From: Adiantum capillus-veneris
Taxonomy: Eukaryota > Streptophyta > Polypodiopsida > Polypodiales > Pteridaceae
NCBI GenBank assembly: GCA_014529385.2
Contig: CM043969.1
Span: forward strand, 75,994,676-76,058,675
Length of the DNA stretch: 64,000 nucleotides
Direction of reading: 5' to 3'
The position numbers and the translations under genes are program-made. Positions 30,606-43,999 of this stretch are shown piece after piece; position 1 is the first letter of the stretch; each line of letters opens with the position of its first letter. The notes beneath the pieces were generated by a model that saw only the letters and a program-made list of their open reading frames with translations, made no database searches and had not been told where the DNA came from.

Positions 30606-32160
30606 ACATATTTTACCTTGGGTAAAATAGTACTAAATCCAAACAAAGACATCATCCACATAGAATGCATGTTATGCTATATAAACATACATGTACATAC
30701 TTGTCTAACAAGACCCACATGCAATGTGTGCAATGGATTAATGTTTGCCATGCTTCTCATATCCTTACACTACTCTCTAATCAATAATGTATCAAAAAAA
30801 ACTTAGCAATCCTCTTGTGAGAACCCCTTCCTATTTGGGGATGCTTCATATTCATCGGAATGTTCTACCTTAGCGTCAAATTATCCAAACATGGACATCA
30901 TCCGCATGGAATGTATGTTATGTTACATATACATACACATACATATATATCTATATAACAAGACCCACATAGAATGCGTGCAAAGTATATTTTTGGGGTT
31001 TGGGAAAAAAATTGCAATATCATAGGAGATCTACTATTTTTGGAAAATCCTTCCTCGATCTTATAGTCAAAGGATGATTACATATGAGAAACATGAGAAA
31101 ATTGTAAAGTATCTCATATTTTGACCATGGAAAGCCTCTAGACACTATTTTTATTTAAACACTATGTTTCACTAGCTTGCACTAGGGCTTTCAAACTAAA
31201 GACTCATCAATGCAGTAAACCCTACGCCGTCTATGACATAGAACATAAAGTTGGTTGCACTTCTTCTTAAGTTTAATCTATATCTTACATGGTCAATATT
31301 TGTCTTAACTTTTGTTTTGCATGTGATAGAAAGGACTTATATTCACAACAATGGATGTTTTGATCACAAACCACGAGTCCATCTCAGCATCACTGCAAGA
31401 TCTGTTATCTGCATCCAATTCCTTATGGCTATGTGTTTGCGTGGTCCAGCACATAAATACTATGGGATAGGACACGGTTTCCAATTCTTATAATTTTTGG
31501 AGAGACCATAGTGCCAGCTCTCCATCATATATTTGTATGGCACTTCTACATGACGTGCACTATATATAGCATTTTTACTTTGCGCCTAGCTGCAAGAAAA
31601 AATGTTTAACTATTCACGTTGTTTTTCTATAACTTGGCACAAACATTGTCCTCGACTTACACAATTGGACAACAGCCATACACAATTAGTCATCAGGTTG
31701 GTTTTGCAATTTAATTTTTAAAATCTGCCAATTCACTTTGTACTTGTTTACTTCAGTGCTAGATGCTTGATGTCAATCTACATATGTCCTAATATGTTAT
31801 ATAGTGGATCTATAGAAACATCCAACAAGCAAGACTAGTTCCATTATAAAATCTACATATGTCCTAATATGTTATATAGTGGATCTATAGAAGCATCCAA
31901 CAAGCAAGACTAGTTCCATTATAAAATTAAAAGAAAGTATTATTTATGGCTAGGTTCACAAGACGTGGCTTGGTTCATCTAGTTCAATCGCTCCAGCTGA
32001 ACGTACATGTTGATAACATGCGGTGGAAGAGACCTAAATAGCCTTCATTGTGAAGTGGAGGACAGCCACCAAGTGGAGGAGTTCTCGTGGTCATGGCTCT
32101 CTCAAGTAATTGTATTGCAACCTTCTCCGTTAGGTCACCATTGGAGTGATACACTCATGG
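30606..32160. other. Unrecognised DNA with a 75-bp tandem duplication
   Basis: At 31,776-31,850 and 31,851-31,925 a 75-bp unit beginning ATCTACATATGTCC is present twice with essentially one mismatch. Otherwise only short ORFs. A stretch near 30,766-30,850 resembles 15,565-15,650. Confidence 0.6.
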
Positions 32161-32164
32161 TGTC

Positions 32165-32803
32165 ATGCCCGTAGGAACTTGTCTTTTTGACCCCCCACCA
32201 TGCTTGCCCAATCTACCACCCTTACGACCTCCACCCACTCCAACAACGATTATAGAGGGTGTGGCAGCACCTTCAATCGAGAATAATGCTACTAGGGCAA
32301 GACCAACGACCAAGAATGGGTTTGATAAATCTTGCAATAAGCGTGGCAAGAAGAGTTTAAAGACTGCAATGCAAAAGGTCCATCTCAATAAGCTCTAACG
32401 CTTCTAATCATAGCAATTAGAGCTTGGAGAAGTTTTGTATCTTGGCAGATGCAAAACTCTGTCTCTATGAGTTCTTGGCCAAAGCATAGAGTAGAGAGTG
32501 AGCGTTGTCCTTAGATGACCACTGGCGCAAGGTGGTGGAATGGCGCAAAGAGAATTGTAAGGGAATTACAAATGAAAAATGGGAGAATATTTTCCCAAAG
32601 TTTCAAAAAATACGGGATTGGGATAGGGTCATTCCTTTGAGGATGAACTCTTGGGGCCAAATGGATCCGGAGGAGCAAGTAGGCAACAGCTTTCTAAGAT
32701 ATTATGATGAGAAGATCTATGCAATTCTTGATGAAAGATTCTTGAAAGACTCGTTGGTAGATCCAAGGAATAACCCTATTGATAGTTCAAAGGCCAACTA
32801 TGG
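32165..32803 (+). CDS. Exon-like ORF of unknown function
   Basis: The ORF at 32,505-32,936 encodes a mixed-composition, soluble-looking stretch (HWRKVVEWRKENCKGITNEK, IFPKFQKIRDWDRVIP, FLRYYDEKIYAILDERFLKD) with no repeats and plausible codon use. At about 32,801-32,807 the sequence ATGGTAAGT is a strong plant splice donor. Beyond it the translation becomes Cys/Phe-rich and unnatural, as expected for intron. An upstream ORF at 32,165-32,398 is proline-rich then basic (TKNGFDKSCNKRGKKSLKTAMQ) and may be a preceding piece. I do not recognise the protein; it could be a host gene fragment, a captured exon or an unfamiliar transposon protein. Confidence 0.35.
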
Positions 32804-32936
32804 TAAGTCTTTTCTAAAGTGCAATGCAAATTGTGTTTGTACCTTGTCCTTTGTGTTCTTTGAAAATTTGGAACGCTTGATTCTTTTTTGTATTTCTAAG
32901 AAAATTGGAATTAGCAAACAACCTGACTTTATCTAA

Positions 32937-34601
32937 AAATATTTGTCTATTATATATTTGGGAAAAAGTGACCTCCACTTGTATGTTTCAACAACTAATG
33001 GTGCACTGCGGGAGTTGATATCTCGAGGTTCAATGCACCACCTCTCTGGCGATTCGACAAAGCAAGCATAGCTATAATTTTTCTAATCATTATGGAAAGG
33101 CTTTTGATATGCTTGGTTCCTTTTCACATGCTTAGCAATACAAATAGACTACAATGCATGATGTGCAAAACAAAGTGATTATCAACAATTGATCACATTT
33201 TTTATGTAACGTAGCCTCGACACACTCAAACATGGAGATGGAAAAACTTAGGATTGCTAGAGTGGTTCCCCTAAATCTTACAAAGCTCTCCGATGTAGAC
33301 CATCTATCAAGGACACTTCTTTACCCAAAAAGATCTTGAGTGAGTTTACAATGCGTTAGTTTTTATTTACTAAACTTAATTTTGTGGACACTCATTTGCA
33401 TATGTTTTGCACCGCAAGAGCTTGCAAGGGATCTGTCATTTTATAGGCTCCCTCTCTCACACCGGCCTAATGGATCCTAAAAGGTGGCTTAGAGGGGTGA
33501 GACTTGTGTGGGTGGACTTTCCGACACACTGCAAATTGAGCACCAGTATCGGTGGTGTTCCCCTTTGGAATGTATCCTCTATAGAGCTTGTGGAGAGTGT
33601 CTTCACCCTAGCTATAGAGTTTCTCTTGCTTGAAAGCACAATTGTGGTGGTGTTTTAAGTAGGCCATCTATCAGTCATCACTCAGGAGGCTTTCAAGTCC
33701 ACTTTTTCCATCTCCACACCATTTTCCTTTAGATGTTCTCAGCACGTTTGTTGTTATTGACAATTTCATTGATTCAGTAAGCCCTATACCATTTCTTTAT
33801 ATGTCTAATAATAGTTACATTTTTGTTTCCTTTGTTGTAACCCTAAACCATATTGCAAGTTGATACTTTGGTGCTAACCACGTTTGTACGCAATTGTGAT
33901 GTGCTCCTTGTGGTTTCTTTCTATGATCTTCACATCGGAGATGTTGCAACCAACAGTGATGGTTTTCAACGTCAATGGTGACATGATTCAAGAGCCATTC
34001 CAAGAGGCACCATGAACTCTCGACCATTGTGTATCACCCTTTTGGCTCGATGTGGAGAAGAGCAAATTCTTCACTTGGTAAGTAGTGAAGCACTTCAAGT
34101 TAGAAACTATAGTTGTTGATGGAGTGTCCAATGATGTATCCTTTTTTAGGTGGCGTTTAGAGACATTCACGAGCATTGGCAATACAATCTCTGACTGTCT
34201 TGCTCATTGTGGTGGCTTGGCAATGGAGTGTAGAAGCTTACAACAACATTTCATCATCATTGAGAGAAAGAGTGCAGTGTGTTTTAAGCATGTGTGTTTC
34301 CACAACACCGGCTTCCAATAAATTTGGGTCAACTCTACATTTCAACTATGTGTCATGATCCATGGAGACACAGCCATCCACCTCACAGCTATCACACCCC
34401 TATCTCCCCCCAAGTACATATCCATTTATAGTGTTTGGTTGTCCATCATACCGTCCATGACTCCACATGCCCTTTTTTTCTTGCTACCCATGGAGCCTCC
34501 ACTAGAACTTGCAAAGATAGCATGGTCTCCACTTGAACCGTGATGTATACTTTGTATTCACAAGCAACGTCTCTTGAGTTTTTCTTCCATTCTCCTTGCT
34601 T
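32937..34601. other. Unrecognised DNA
   Basis: Short ORFs only (for example 33,407-33,658), none with a recognisable domain. No repeats of note. Confidence 0.4.
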
Positions 34602-35019
34602 CTATACATTCACCATGCTGAGAGGGAAATGTGGACAATGCAATGAGTGCGGGTAAGCTACGAAACGTGAACATGATTTTGGCCATGGTTAACATGTCCC
34701 ATGCATCGGCCCTACAAACAATGCTCACATAAATTATATTTTTGATACTTTGTATATAATGCTTAACTTTTGTGAAGCACAAAGTGCACACAACAACACA
34801 AAAAATTTCTTTGAAACCTATGAAACCACAAAATCTCTATTCAATATCATGAATGAGCTATGTTGTGCTAAAAATCTGATCAAAACGGCTGTAAAGCAAT
34901 GTGTTGCTCTTGCTCACAATGTAGTTGAGAACTAGGGAGATATTGGATATTGTAGTGCAAGAGAGCGTGGGGATAGATTTGGAGTGAGCTTGGTGAAGTG
35001 AAATTTTTTTCCCAACCCT
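34602..35019. repeat. 418-bp dispersed direct repeat, copy 2
   Basis: Same length and orientation as 30,188-30,605. Substitutions include TATT/TGTT within the shared short ORF. Flanking sequences differ on both sides. Confidence 0.92.
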
Positions 35020-35238
35020 GTTGCTCATTACCACCAAAAGTTGCCTATTTCCATCTCTACCATCGGCAGCAAGCAACCCTTTCTTTGAGTCATTGCAACC
35101 CCTCTTGCTCTTCTCCATGTTGCACCACCTTCCAACCCCCCTCCTCTCTCATCCCCTAGCCGCTCTCTCTCGCTCTCCCTCATTCCTTCTCTGCCTCTCA
35201 CACAATCTTTCTTGATTTTCCTCCCCCCCTCTCCTTTC

Positions 35239-35303
<65 letters not shown>

Positions 35304-35431
35304 TTTGTATGTACCTTGCAAACTCCCCCCTCTCTCATAGTCCAATTACCCTCTCTCTCTCTTTCCTCTCACACAATCTTTCTTGATTAATCCCCCCCCC
35401 TTCCTTTATTTTTCTCACCTCTCTCACTATG

Positions 35432-35469
<38 letters not shown>

Positions 35470-35658
35470 ACACACACACACACACACAATCTTTCTTGAT
35501 TAATCCCCCCCTCTCCTTTCTTTTTCTCTCCTTTCTCACTATGCTTCTCTCTCTCACTCTCACTCTCTCTCACTCTCTCTCTCTCTCTCTCATGTCCCTC
35601 TCCATATCACACACTATCTCTCTTTATGTTTGTTCTCTCTCTTCTTTCCTTTTTCCTC

Positions 35659-35715
<57 letters not shown>

Positions 35716-35793
35716 TGTCCCTCTCCATATCACACACTATCTCTCTTTATGTTTGTTCTCTCTCTTCTTTCCTTTTTCCTCCTCCTCCTCCTC

Positions 35794-35872
<79 letters not shown>

Positions 35873-35973
35873 TTTTTGCTCTCCCTCCTTCCATCTCTGT
35901 GTGTATTTATCTTAGGTAGCACCGTTGAAATCTATTCATCTTTGTTTCTTTCCCTAATTCTCTTAAGTAATAT

Positions 35974-36052
<79 letters not shown>

Positions 36053-36057
36053 ATCTT
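35020..36057. repeat. CT-rich microsatellite district
   Basis: Pure (CT)n blocks at about 35,243-35,299, 35,434-35,467, 35,662-35,712, 35,798-35,870 and 35,976-36,049, with a (CCT)n run near 35,779-35,797. They are embedded in a larger duplication: the segment beginning ATGTCCCTCTCCATATCACAC occurs at about 35,591 and 35,716, and ACAATCTTTCTTGATT occurs three times. Poly Ser-Leu ORFs are artefacts. Confidence 0.95.
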
Positions 36058-36430
36058 TGTGCATTATGTCTTCTGCAGAAGCATCACAATGCTCACAATT
36101 AGCCATGGAGTTTGCATTGGTTTAGTGCATTTAAACAACTATTCTCAATGGTTCCATCGTTATGTATCTCTATACGAGAAAACTTTACATGTAGAAGTTT
36201 GAGTCACGTGCATAAAATATTTTAACAAAACACAGCTTTAACAAATACATTATTCATGGTAATTAAAATGCTAAAATTGCTTTCTCAACTTTGGTAGAGA
36301 TTTTATAACAATTCAAGAAGAATATTACTTCAGCCTTTTTCATTGCAACAAAATGTAGAGCTTGTGATCACCCAAACTAAATTGGTGGATGAACATATTA
36401 TCATTTATGCTCATTCCAAACACTTGTATG
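36058..36430. other. Unrecognised AT-rich DNA
   Basis: No gene or notable repeat seen between the CT district and the purine-rich minisatellite. Confidence 0.4.
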
Positions 36431-36433
36431 TAA

Positions 36434-36945
36434 ATGTAGAGGAATGCGGTGAAAGAAGGGTGAGAGGGATAAAAGAGGTAGAGGGTAGAGGAATCAAAGG
36501 TGGGAGAGATAAGAAAAGTAGAGGCTAGAGGGAGGGGATAAAGGGTATAGAGAAGAATAGAGAGAAAAGGCACATAGGCAGGAGAGAAGTAAAGGGTAGA
36601 GGGTGGTAGAAAGTATTAGGGATAAAGGATGGGAGGGATAAGACAAGTAGAGCCTGGAAGGAGGGGATATGTAAAGGGTATAGAGAAAATTGGAGAGAAA
36701 AATCATATAGGGAGGAGATAAGTAGAGGATAAAAGGTGGAGGGACAAAGTGTGAGAAAGAAAAAAGAGATAGAGGGTGGAGGAAAGAGAGGGGTAGAGCA
36801 TAGAGAGATAGAGCATATATGGAGGAGAGAGATAGAGGGGATAGTGGTAGAGTATAGGGTATGGGTGAGAGAGGTCAAGAGAATAGGATTGGGGGTGATA
36901 AGAGAAAGAAGAGGCAACGATTGATAGAGGCAAAAAAGATAAATG
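36434..36945. repeat. Purine-rich minisatellite, period about 129 bp
   Basis: The plus strand is almost only A, G and some T. Landmarks GGGATAAGAAAAGTAGAG (about 36,506) and GGGATAAGACAAGTAGAG (about 36,635) lie 129 bp apart and are followed by the same GGAGGGGATA...GGGTATAGAGA order. Shorter GGGTAGAGG-type motifs fill the rest. Long purine-strand DNA of this kind can form triplex structures. Confidence 0.8.
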
Positions 36946-38140
<1,195 letters not shown>

Positions 38141-40460
38141 AAAGCAAGGCAAAGGGGGGGTGAGAGTCAAGAAAAAAGTGATGAAGTAGAGGTGTGTAAG
38201 CATGGGGAGGGAGAGGGAAGGAGAGGCAAGTAATAGTCAGAGGATAGGAAGGAGGATAAGAGGTAGGTAGAGGTGGTGGAGGAGGAGAGGGCAACAAAAG
38301 AGGAGAGGTTGGAGAAGAATCATGGGTGGCATTGGTGGACAACATTAGTGGTATTAGTGGAACACAACAGCAGTTAGATTGACAACAAGCTGGTTCAACA
38401 CTTTAGAGAGTAAACAACGGTAAAGAAATTGTTGAAGTTCAAAATTTATTTTTAGACACAGATCCCAATTACTCTACTAAATTGTTGACACTAAAGAAAA
38501 GATTGAGGAAGCAAAAACGAATGCAGATTCAAGAATTCTTACATGATGAGACAACATACTCTCGTGTAGAGTGCTTCCAGATGATGTATGTTGGAGCTAG
38601 AAGGATGGTGGAGTAGTGGCAAATGATGAATTATTATGACCAAACCACTTGTGAGCTACCTCCACATCCCAACTGCATTTAGGTACTAGAGCAAGTACCA
38701 TAGTGGTTTCTGACAAATGATGGTGTGATTGTCAACCTACATGTGAAGAAACCATCCACTCTAAATCTCCAAAGCATTGGGATGCAGCTAGAAATGCTAC
38801 TAGGAGACAAACCAACATACAAATTCATGAAAGACACATCAAGACCGAGATCAAAGCCATGTTAGTCAAAATGAAAATTGCCATAGGGGTCTTGGATTAG
38901 AAGGTCAAGCTGCTACTAGAGAACAATGCAACCAATAGCAAGGGGTCAAAGACACGGATGACACTTAGAGAGTAGGAGATGAATTTGAAAATTTTGTAAG
39001 ATCTCATTAGGATTTTTTAGGAAAATGTTGCGAAAAGAAAACCAGATTGTCATGAATTTCATTGAATTTGTTTCTGATTCCCCAATCCTAATGTATGCAT
39101 TTCCAGTCAAGGAGGATGAAGTTCCTAGATTTTTCCATGCTTTGTACCCCAAGTATAGTGAACCAGCTGATCAGTAGTGCTATGTCAAGATCACAGATCA
39201 ACAGCATGAATGGTATGACCAAAGCAAAGCAGAATAGGTTGCTAGGACAAATATTCTAAATGAAGTGGAACAGGAACTCATTGTAGATGAACTAAAAGCC
39301 AACTTGTAGCGTTTCATAAGCAAGATGTATTAGTGGAGGAATTAGATTTGGCATCTGATAAAGATCGCCAATGACTTACTACGCTTGTCAGTTAAAGCTT
39401 CCAAGATTCCAAATAAAGACTTGGCAAACATGGCTACATCAAAGCCTCAATTCAGGGAGATGGCTAAAGTCTTGTTCGAAGCCAGAATCAAAGCAAACCC
39501 CTTGCTCCCTAAAGTATGGATTCACACCACCTCAGTCTATCATAAGTTATCCAGATCTTGGTTAACTATGGGCAAAAGAACTTTGTATGATATGGATACT
39601 AAGACTTGGAATGCCTTAACGCCCTACAAAGTGGAGATCATGATTGAGCATAAGGAGTAGCTAGAGAAGGGATCCATTTATCGATTGATTCAAAAGGAGA
39701 ATGATGGTATCAGTGCTCAAGGTGCATGCCAACCACTAGCAATTTAGGCTCCATCTCGGATTATTTGGAAACCCACAAAAAAGAAGGCTCCAGATAAAAG
39801 GAAACAATGACATCAATGTTTAGATATGCAAGCTAGTTGACAAACACATAGAGCTCAGTAGCATTACCTTAGCTGGCAAGAAGTAAGGTGCAACCAATCA
39901 AGCTTGTAATTTGTTGTTACAGAGGAGCGAGTGGCGGGAAAGTGGGTGGATTCATCCCATTTTTGGAAACACACCTAAAATTTTGGAAATATTCCCAAAT
40001 TCAAAGAAAGGAAGGAAATGTAGACAATGCGAACATACCACAATCAAAAAGTCACACTACTAGCAAGAACTGGTCAATACCAAGCCGAACTACTACGGTA
40101 ATTGCACAATGGACAATCAATTAGAGGCCTAGTATAGAAGGTATAAATAGGGCCCATTATTCATCTGGCAAGGTCTATTGTATTGTCAAGAGTCTAGTGT
40201 CATTCTTGGAGCTTGTCGTGCTCTTGTACTCTTTTGTCATTAAGCTCAAAGCATCTTTTGGCTCATGCTATTGTACTCATTACCAATTGTACTTATCTAA
40301 ATATCTATTGCAGCTCCCGTGTCAATCTCACATTTCCATTACAGTTTTGTATTTGTCTTTGTGTGATCTAGTGAGTACTGACTGAAGTCTACTTCCCAAT
40401 ATTGGTTTAGCTAACTCTACTAACTCAACCTGGAATAACTATCAGGAGTGACTAGCTCAT
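38141..40460 (+). other. Unrecognised decayed sequence, possibly retroelement-derived
   Basis: Between 38,400 and 39,660 the plus strand shows fragments of plausible but stop-riddled coding sequence. The longest is 39,385-39,660 (SVKASKIPNKDLANMATS, FEARIKANPLLPK). I cannot assign it to a family. At 40,142-40,149 there is a TATAAATAG box followed about 30-60 bp later by CT/TG-rich sequence, which would fit an LTR or pararetroviral promoter, but no terminal repeats are visible. Confidence 0.3.
40142..40149 (+). promoter_or_regulatory. Candidate TATA box
   Basis: TATAAATAG followed by GGGCCC is a strong plant TATA match in non-coding context. No downstream ORF is recognised, so its function is uncertain. 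Confidence 0.3.
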
Positions 40461-40462
40461 TC

Positions 40463-40651
<189 letters not shown>

Positions 40652-42545
40652 GAGAGTGGTAAGTTTAGGTGAATTAGGAAGGAAGCCCATTCCATAGCTT
40701 CACTTCTACCTTCTTCTTTTCTCACAAAGTCTTCTTTCTCATTTGGCATGGATGATGCTCTCTCACTCACATGAGATGTTTCCATGCCCTATTCAGTTGG
40801 GTCTATATAATCCTTGGATTGGCACTTTAAGTTTTTTGTTATTCTTATATTGTTTGCTATGTGAAATTGTACAAAGATTAATCTCTAGCAGCCTAAATTA
40901 CCTTGTGTGGTTACAAAGCACCTATCACATGGCATCAAGAAACCTCCCCTCAACTATCATAAAAGGCTTTAAATAATCCAAAGTCATACATATGCCATAA
41001 AGTTCCTTGAGAGTCTCCAATATGGCAACAAGCAAGGCATTATCTGTAAGAATGTATAGATAGAAGTCATTATCAGCAAGCAAAACATTGTACCACTACA
41101 TCTCCTCCCACTTGCACAAAAGTCCACATCTAGCATGCATGTCAGGTATCAACATGTGTATAAAATGTGTAAAATCATTTTCTTACCTCCGTGGAGGATC
41201 AACCTTGCTCAAAGTGCATGAACTTGATGCTCAAAAGTGCAAAAAATCAAAGAAAATAGCCAGATGGCTCCAAATCTTGCATAGATCACAAGCATACATG
41301 CCAAGTAATAACACAATCAAAGACAAAAGGTGTGCTTGAGAGACATGAGCAAGTAATAACACAATCAAAGACAAAAGGTGTGCTTGAGAGACATGAGCAA
41401 CTAGGAAATTTAGATTTTACAAGAACCCTCAGTGCTTAGGTGGAATAGGTGAAGCTCATTACACAACAGTGTATCCTCTTTGGCAACTGTAGCAACTAGA
41501 TGGTGGTGTCCCTTCTCCAAATTCTCTTGGAAATGTTTTGTAAGCTTCGAATGCCAATGGAAAACCTTTCCTCCATGGTAAATTTTTCAAAATGAGATTA
41601 GCTATTTTGAAAATTCAGCCACCCACTTACACTTTTGTGGTTTGTTGTATGCAAGCCCAAAATCCATCTCCAAATAGAAGCCAGCATGTTCAAAACTAGC
41701 CACTTCCTCCATATTTGGCTGTCACAACCATGCAAATTTGGGTTGTGCATCATAGGAGCATGTTTTCTAGTAAAGAGACCAATTTGATGGTTGCATTTAT
41801 TTTTCTAGTTAGAGGAGAGCCAACAATAGAGTTTTGGCTCATTCTACTTTTTTGCTCTATGATAACATTTTGTCAAAGGGCGGAAATGATAGTATGCTCT
41901 ATGTTGTGTTACACATTGGAATGACATTTACACCATCGGCATATATAGGTATGATAACCAAGTTTTGATTAATCTCAAGGTGGTAAAACATAAAGACTTT
42001 TTAAATATATACTTTAATTTGGGAGACCTATTGTGTGAAGTTCCAAGAGTTTTGGTTTGTGACACTTGATTATGGATATTGTGTCTCTAATCATACCTTG
42101 TTGGAATCGGTCCTTCATTTGAAAATGAGTGCGATATTGACCATACTTTTCCTCCATGTCGTGGGCTTATTCATCTTAGACTTTTTTGTGAAAGTACATG
42201 AGGTTTATTTTGTGACACTTGATTATGAACATTGTGTCTTCCATTGTTGACTTATTGTTATTGGTCTTTCATTTGCGAGCGAATAGTCTACATCAAACTC
42301 TAACCATGTTCATTCACATGAGTAAGTTTTTCTATCGCCGCTCTGTTGCAAAAATGCAAGAAGCATTTTAACAATCGAAAGCAACTCTCAAAATATAGTA
42401 AAGATATCTCAACTCCATAGCCACCATCTCTTTCTTTATCTACAAAAGTTTTGACTTTGTACATGAAAACTACACTCTCATTTGATGTTTTTACATACAC
42501 ATGGGCATGTATGACTTTTCAAAAGTGTGCAATGTTGATTATTGC
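40652..42545. other. Unrecognised DNA with a 48-bp tandem duplication
   Basis: A 48-bp unit beginning CAAGTAATAACACAATC is present at 41,302-41,349 and 41,350-41,397. At about 42,050-42,260 a looser duplication shares TGTGACACTTGATTATG. No gene recognised. Confidence 0.5.
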
Positions 42546-42549
42546 TTCT

Positions 42550-43010
42550 CTAATCATGTTTAGCATGGTAAATGACAAACTTGTCCAAATATAGTTTCAA
42601 AACACTATCCATGAACGTCACGAAAGTATTCTTAATAATAACCACGTTAAGACCACCATAGTTAATGCACATGTGTAAACTATCGTCTTTTTTCTTTACC
42701 AAGAAAATGGGGGAATCACATGGTGAAGAACTAAGTTGAATAGACCCTCTACTAAGGTAGTCAGTGAGCTGACATTCCACCTCAATACGCCTCAAAATGA
42801 CTCAATCTATAAGTGGGTTTACTAACAAGCTTAATACTTGCAATCACATCTATGCCATGTTGCACAAAATGTGTCGGCGATAGCTTAAGCAATAAATCTT
42901 GTGGAAAAACATCTTTGTATTCCACGAAGAGTTCCTTCAATTTATTGGCAACATTTCCTTGCTGTGGTGATAGAAAGGTAGTATGAGAAGTAAGAGAGGG
43001 AAGAGAAGCA
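42550..43010 (-). pseudogene. Gypsy pre-RT and RT N-terminal relic
   Basis: Minus-strand translation gives the typical pre-RT sequence (NKLKELFVEYKDVFPQDL, then a YRLS block). After a stop it gives RT fingers with SRGSIQLSSSPCDSPIFLVKKKD and HMCINYGGLN. These correspond to the usual S.SP..SP..LV.KKDG..R.C.DYR.LN motif with several changes. The palm and catalytic YxDD are not on this piece. Confidence 0.7.
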
Positions 43011-43384
43011 TGCTACATTGAGGAATCTTCAACCATAATAGAATCATTATCAACATGTGATAACAAATGACACAAAGAGTAACAAAAAATGAGTTCTTCT
43101 ATTTCATCAATAGAAGAGAGCTTCATAAGCTTGACTGTACAAATGAGTGGTGATAACCACCTTGTAAAATATGGTTGTCTTTTACAAGAGCCTTAGAGAA
43201 AACCATCTTATGAAAAATATGGTTCATGTGCCTTCCCAAGCGCTATTGAAAACATAAAATTTTTGAAATTTCAATAATTAGCATATTAATGTATCATTGA
43301 TGTGAGATCATTGTGATAAGCTATAGATATAGCATTACCATGGCAATTTCCTTCATCATAGTGTATTATCTACTTCATTGTGCT

Positions 43385-43990
43385 TGCTGGGTATGTGAGC
43401 TATATGGAAACTAAATTACAAAAGATAATTTTCCCACCTGATTTGTTTTTCATTGAGCTTGGTTTGCATCATGAAGTGCTTTAGCCTCCATTGAAGGGCA
43501 TTCCATGAAGGTAGTGCTTCCAGGTATATAAGGCATGTAAGGCAACCAAAAACTCTTTTTCCTAAATCCCAAGGGTCCTCTCTTAGAGTGCAATGAATGA
43601 CTCTTGTATGCAATGGCGTGCCTTGTTTGAAGTACAATTGTTATGAGTTGATCACCATAATCATCACAATAAGCCTCAAATAGCTTTGAGAGGTCATGCA
43701 ATAATATCACATGTTGAGATGCTACCTTTTCTTTGAGCATACAAAAAGCTTGTTTCTCATTAGCGGTCCATTAATACTTAATGACCTTCTTGGTTAATTT
43801 ATGGAGTGAACCAGCTATGGAAGGGACTTCTAAATCAATCTCCTACAATAGGAACACATATAAATTCTTCATTCATGTAGATTCATTGGCTCAAGCCACG
43901 TTTCTATTACCTTATATAAATTCCCTCCTTTCAAACAATATGATCTAAATTTTGAATCTCTTCTAACAAGAAGCCACTCTTATCGTTTAG
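43385..43990 (-). pseudogene. Gypsy RT thumb and RNase H relic
   Basis: Minus strand, in shifted frames: an IAGSLHKLTKK connection motif, LKEKVASQHVILLHDLSKLFEAYCDD, HAIAYKSHSLH and LKHFMMQTKLNEKQIRWENYLL, as in chromovirus RNase H. It lies upstream in transcriptional sense of the RT N-terminal fragment at 42,550-43,010, the reverse of the normal order. Either the element was rearranged or two separate copies are present. Confidence 0.7.
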
Positions 43991-43999
43991 GTAAAGACC

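Noticed and set aside
30188-35019. LTR retrotransposon with 418-bp LTRs
   Set aside because: The repeats lack TG...CA ends, no primer binding site follows the left copy and no polypurine tract precedes the right copy.
35496-36202. Long Ser/Leu-rich ORFs up to 190 codons
   Set aside because: Generated by (CT)n repeats; no domains and equal openness in several frames.
38400-40200. Endogenous pararetrovirus
   Set aside because: Coding fragments plus a TATA box and retroelement-like layout were suggestive, but no movement-protein, coat zinc finger, RT or tRNA-Met site could be recognised.
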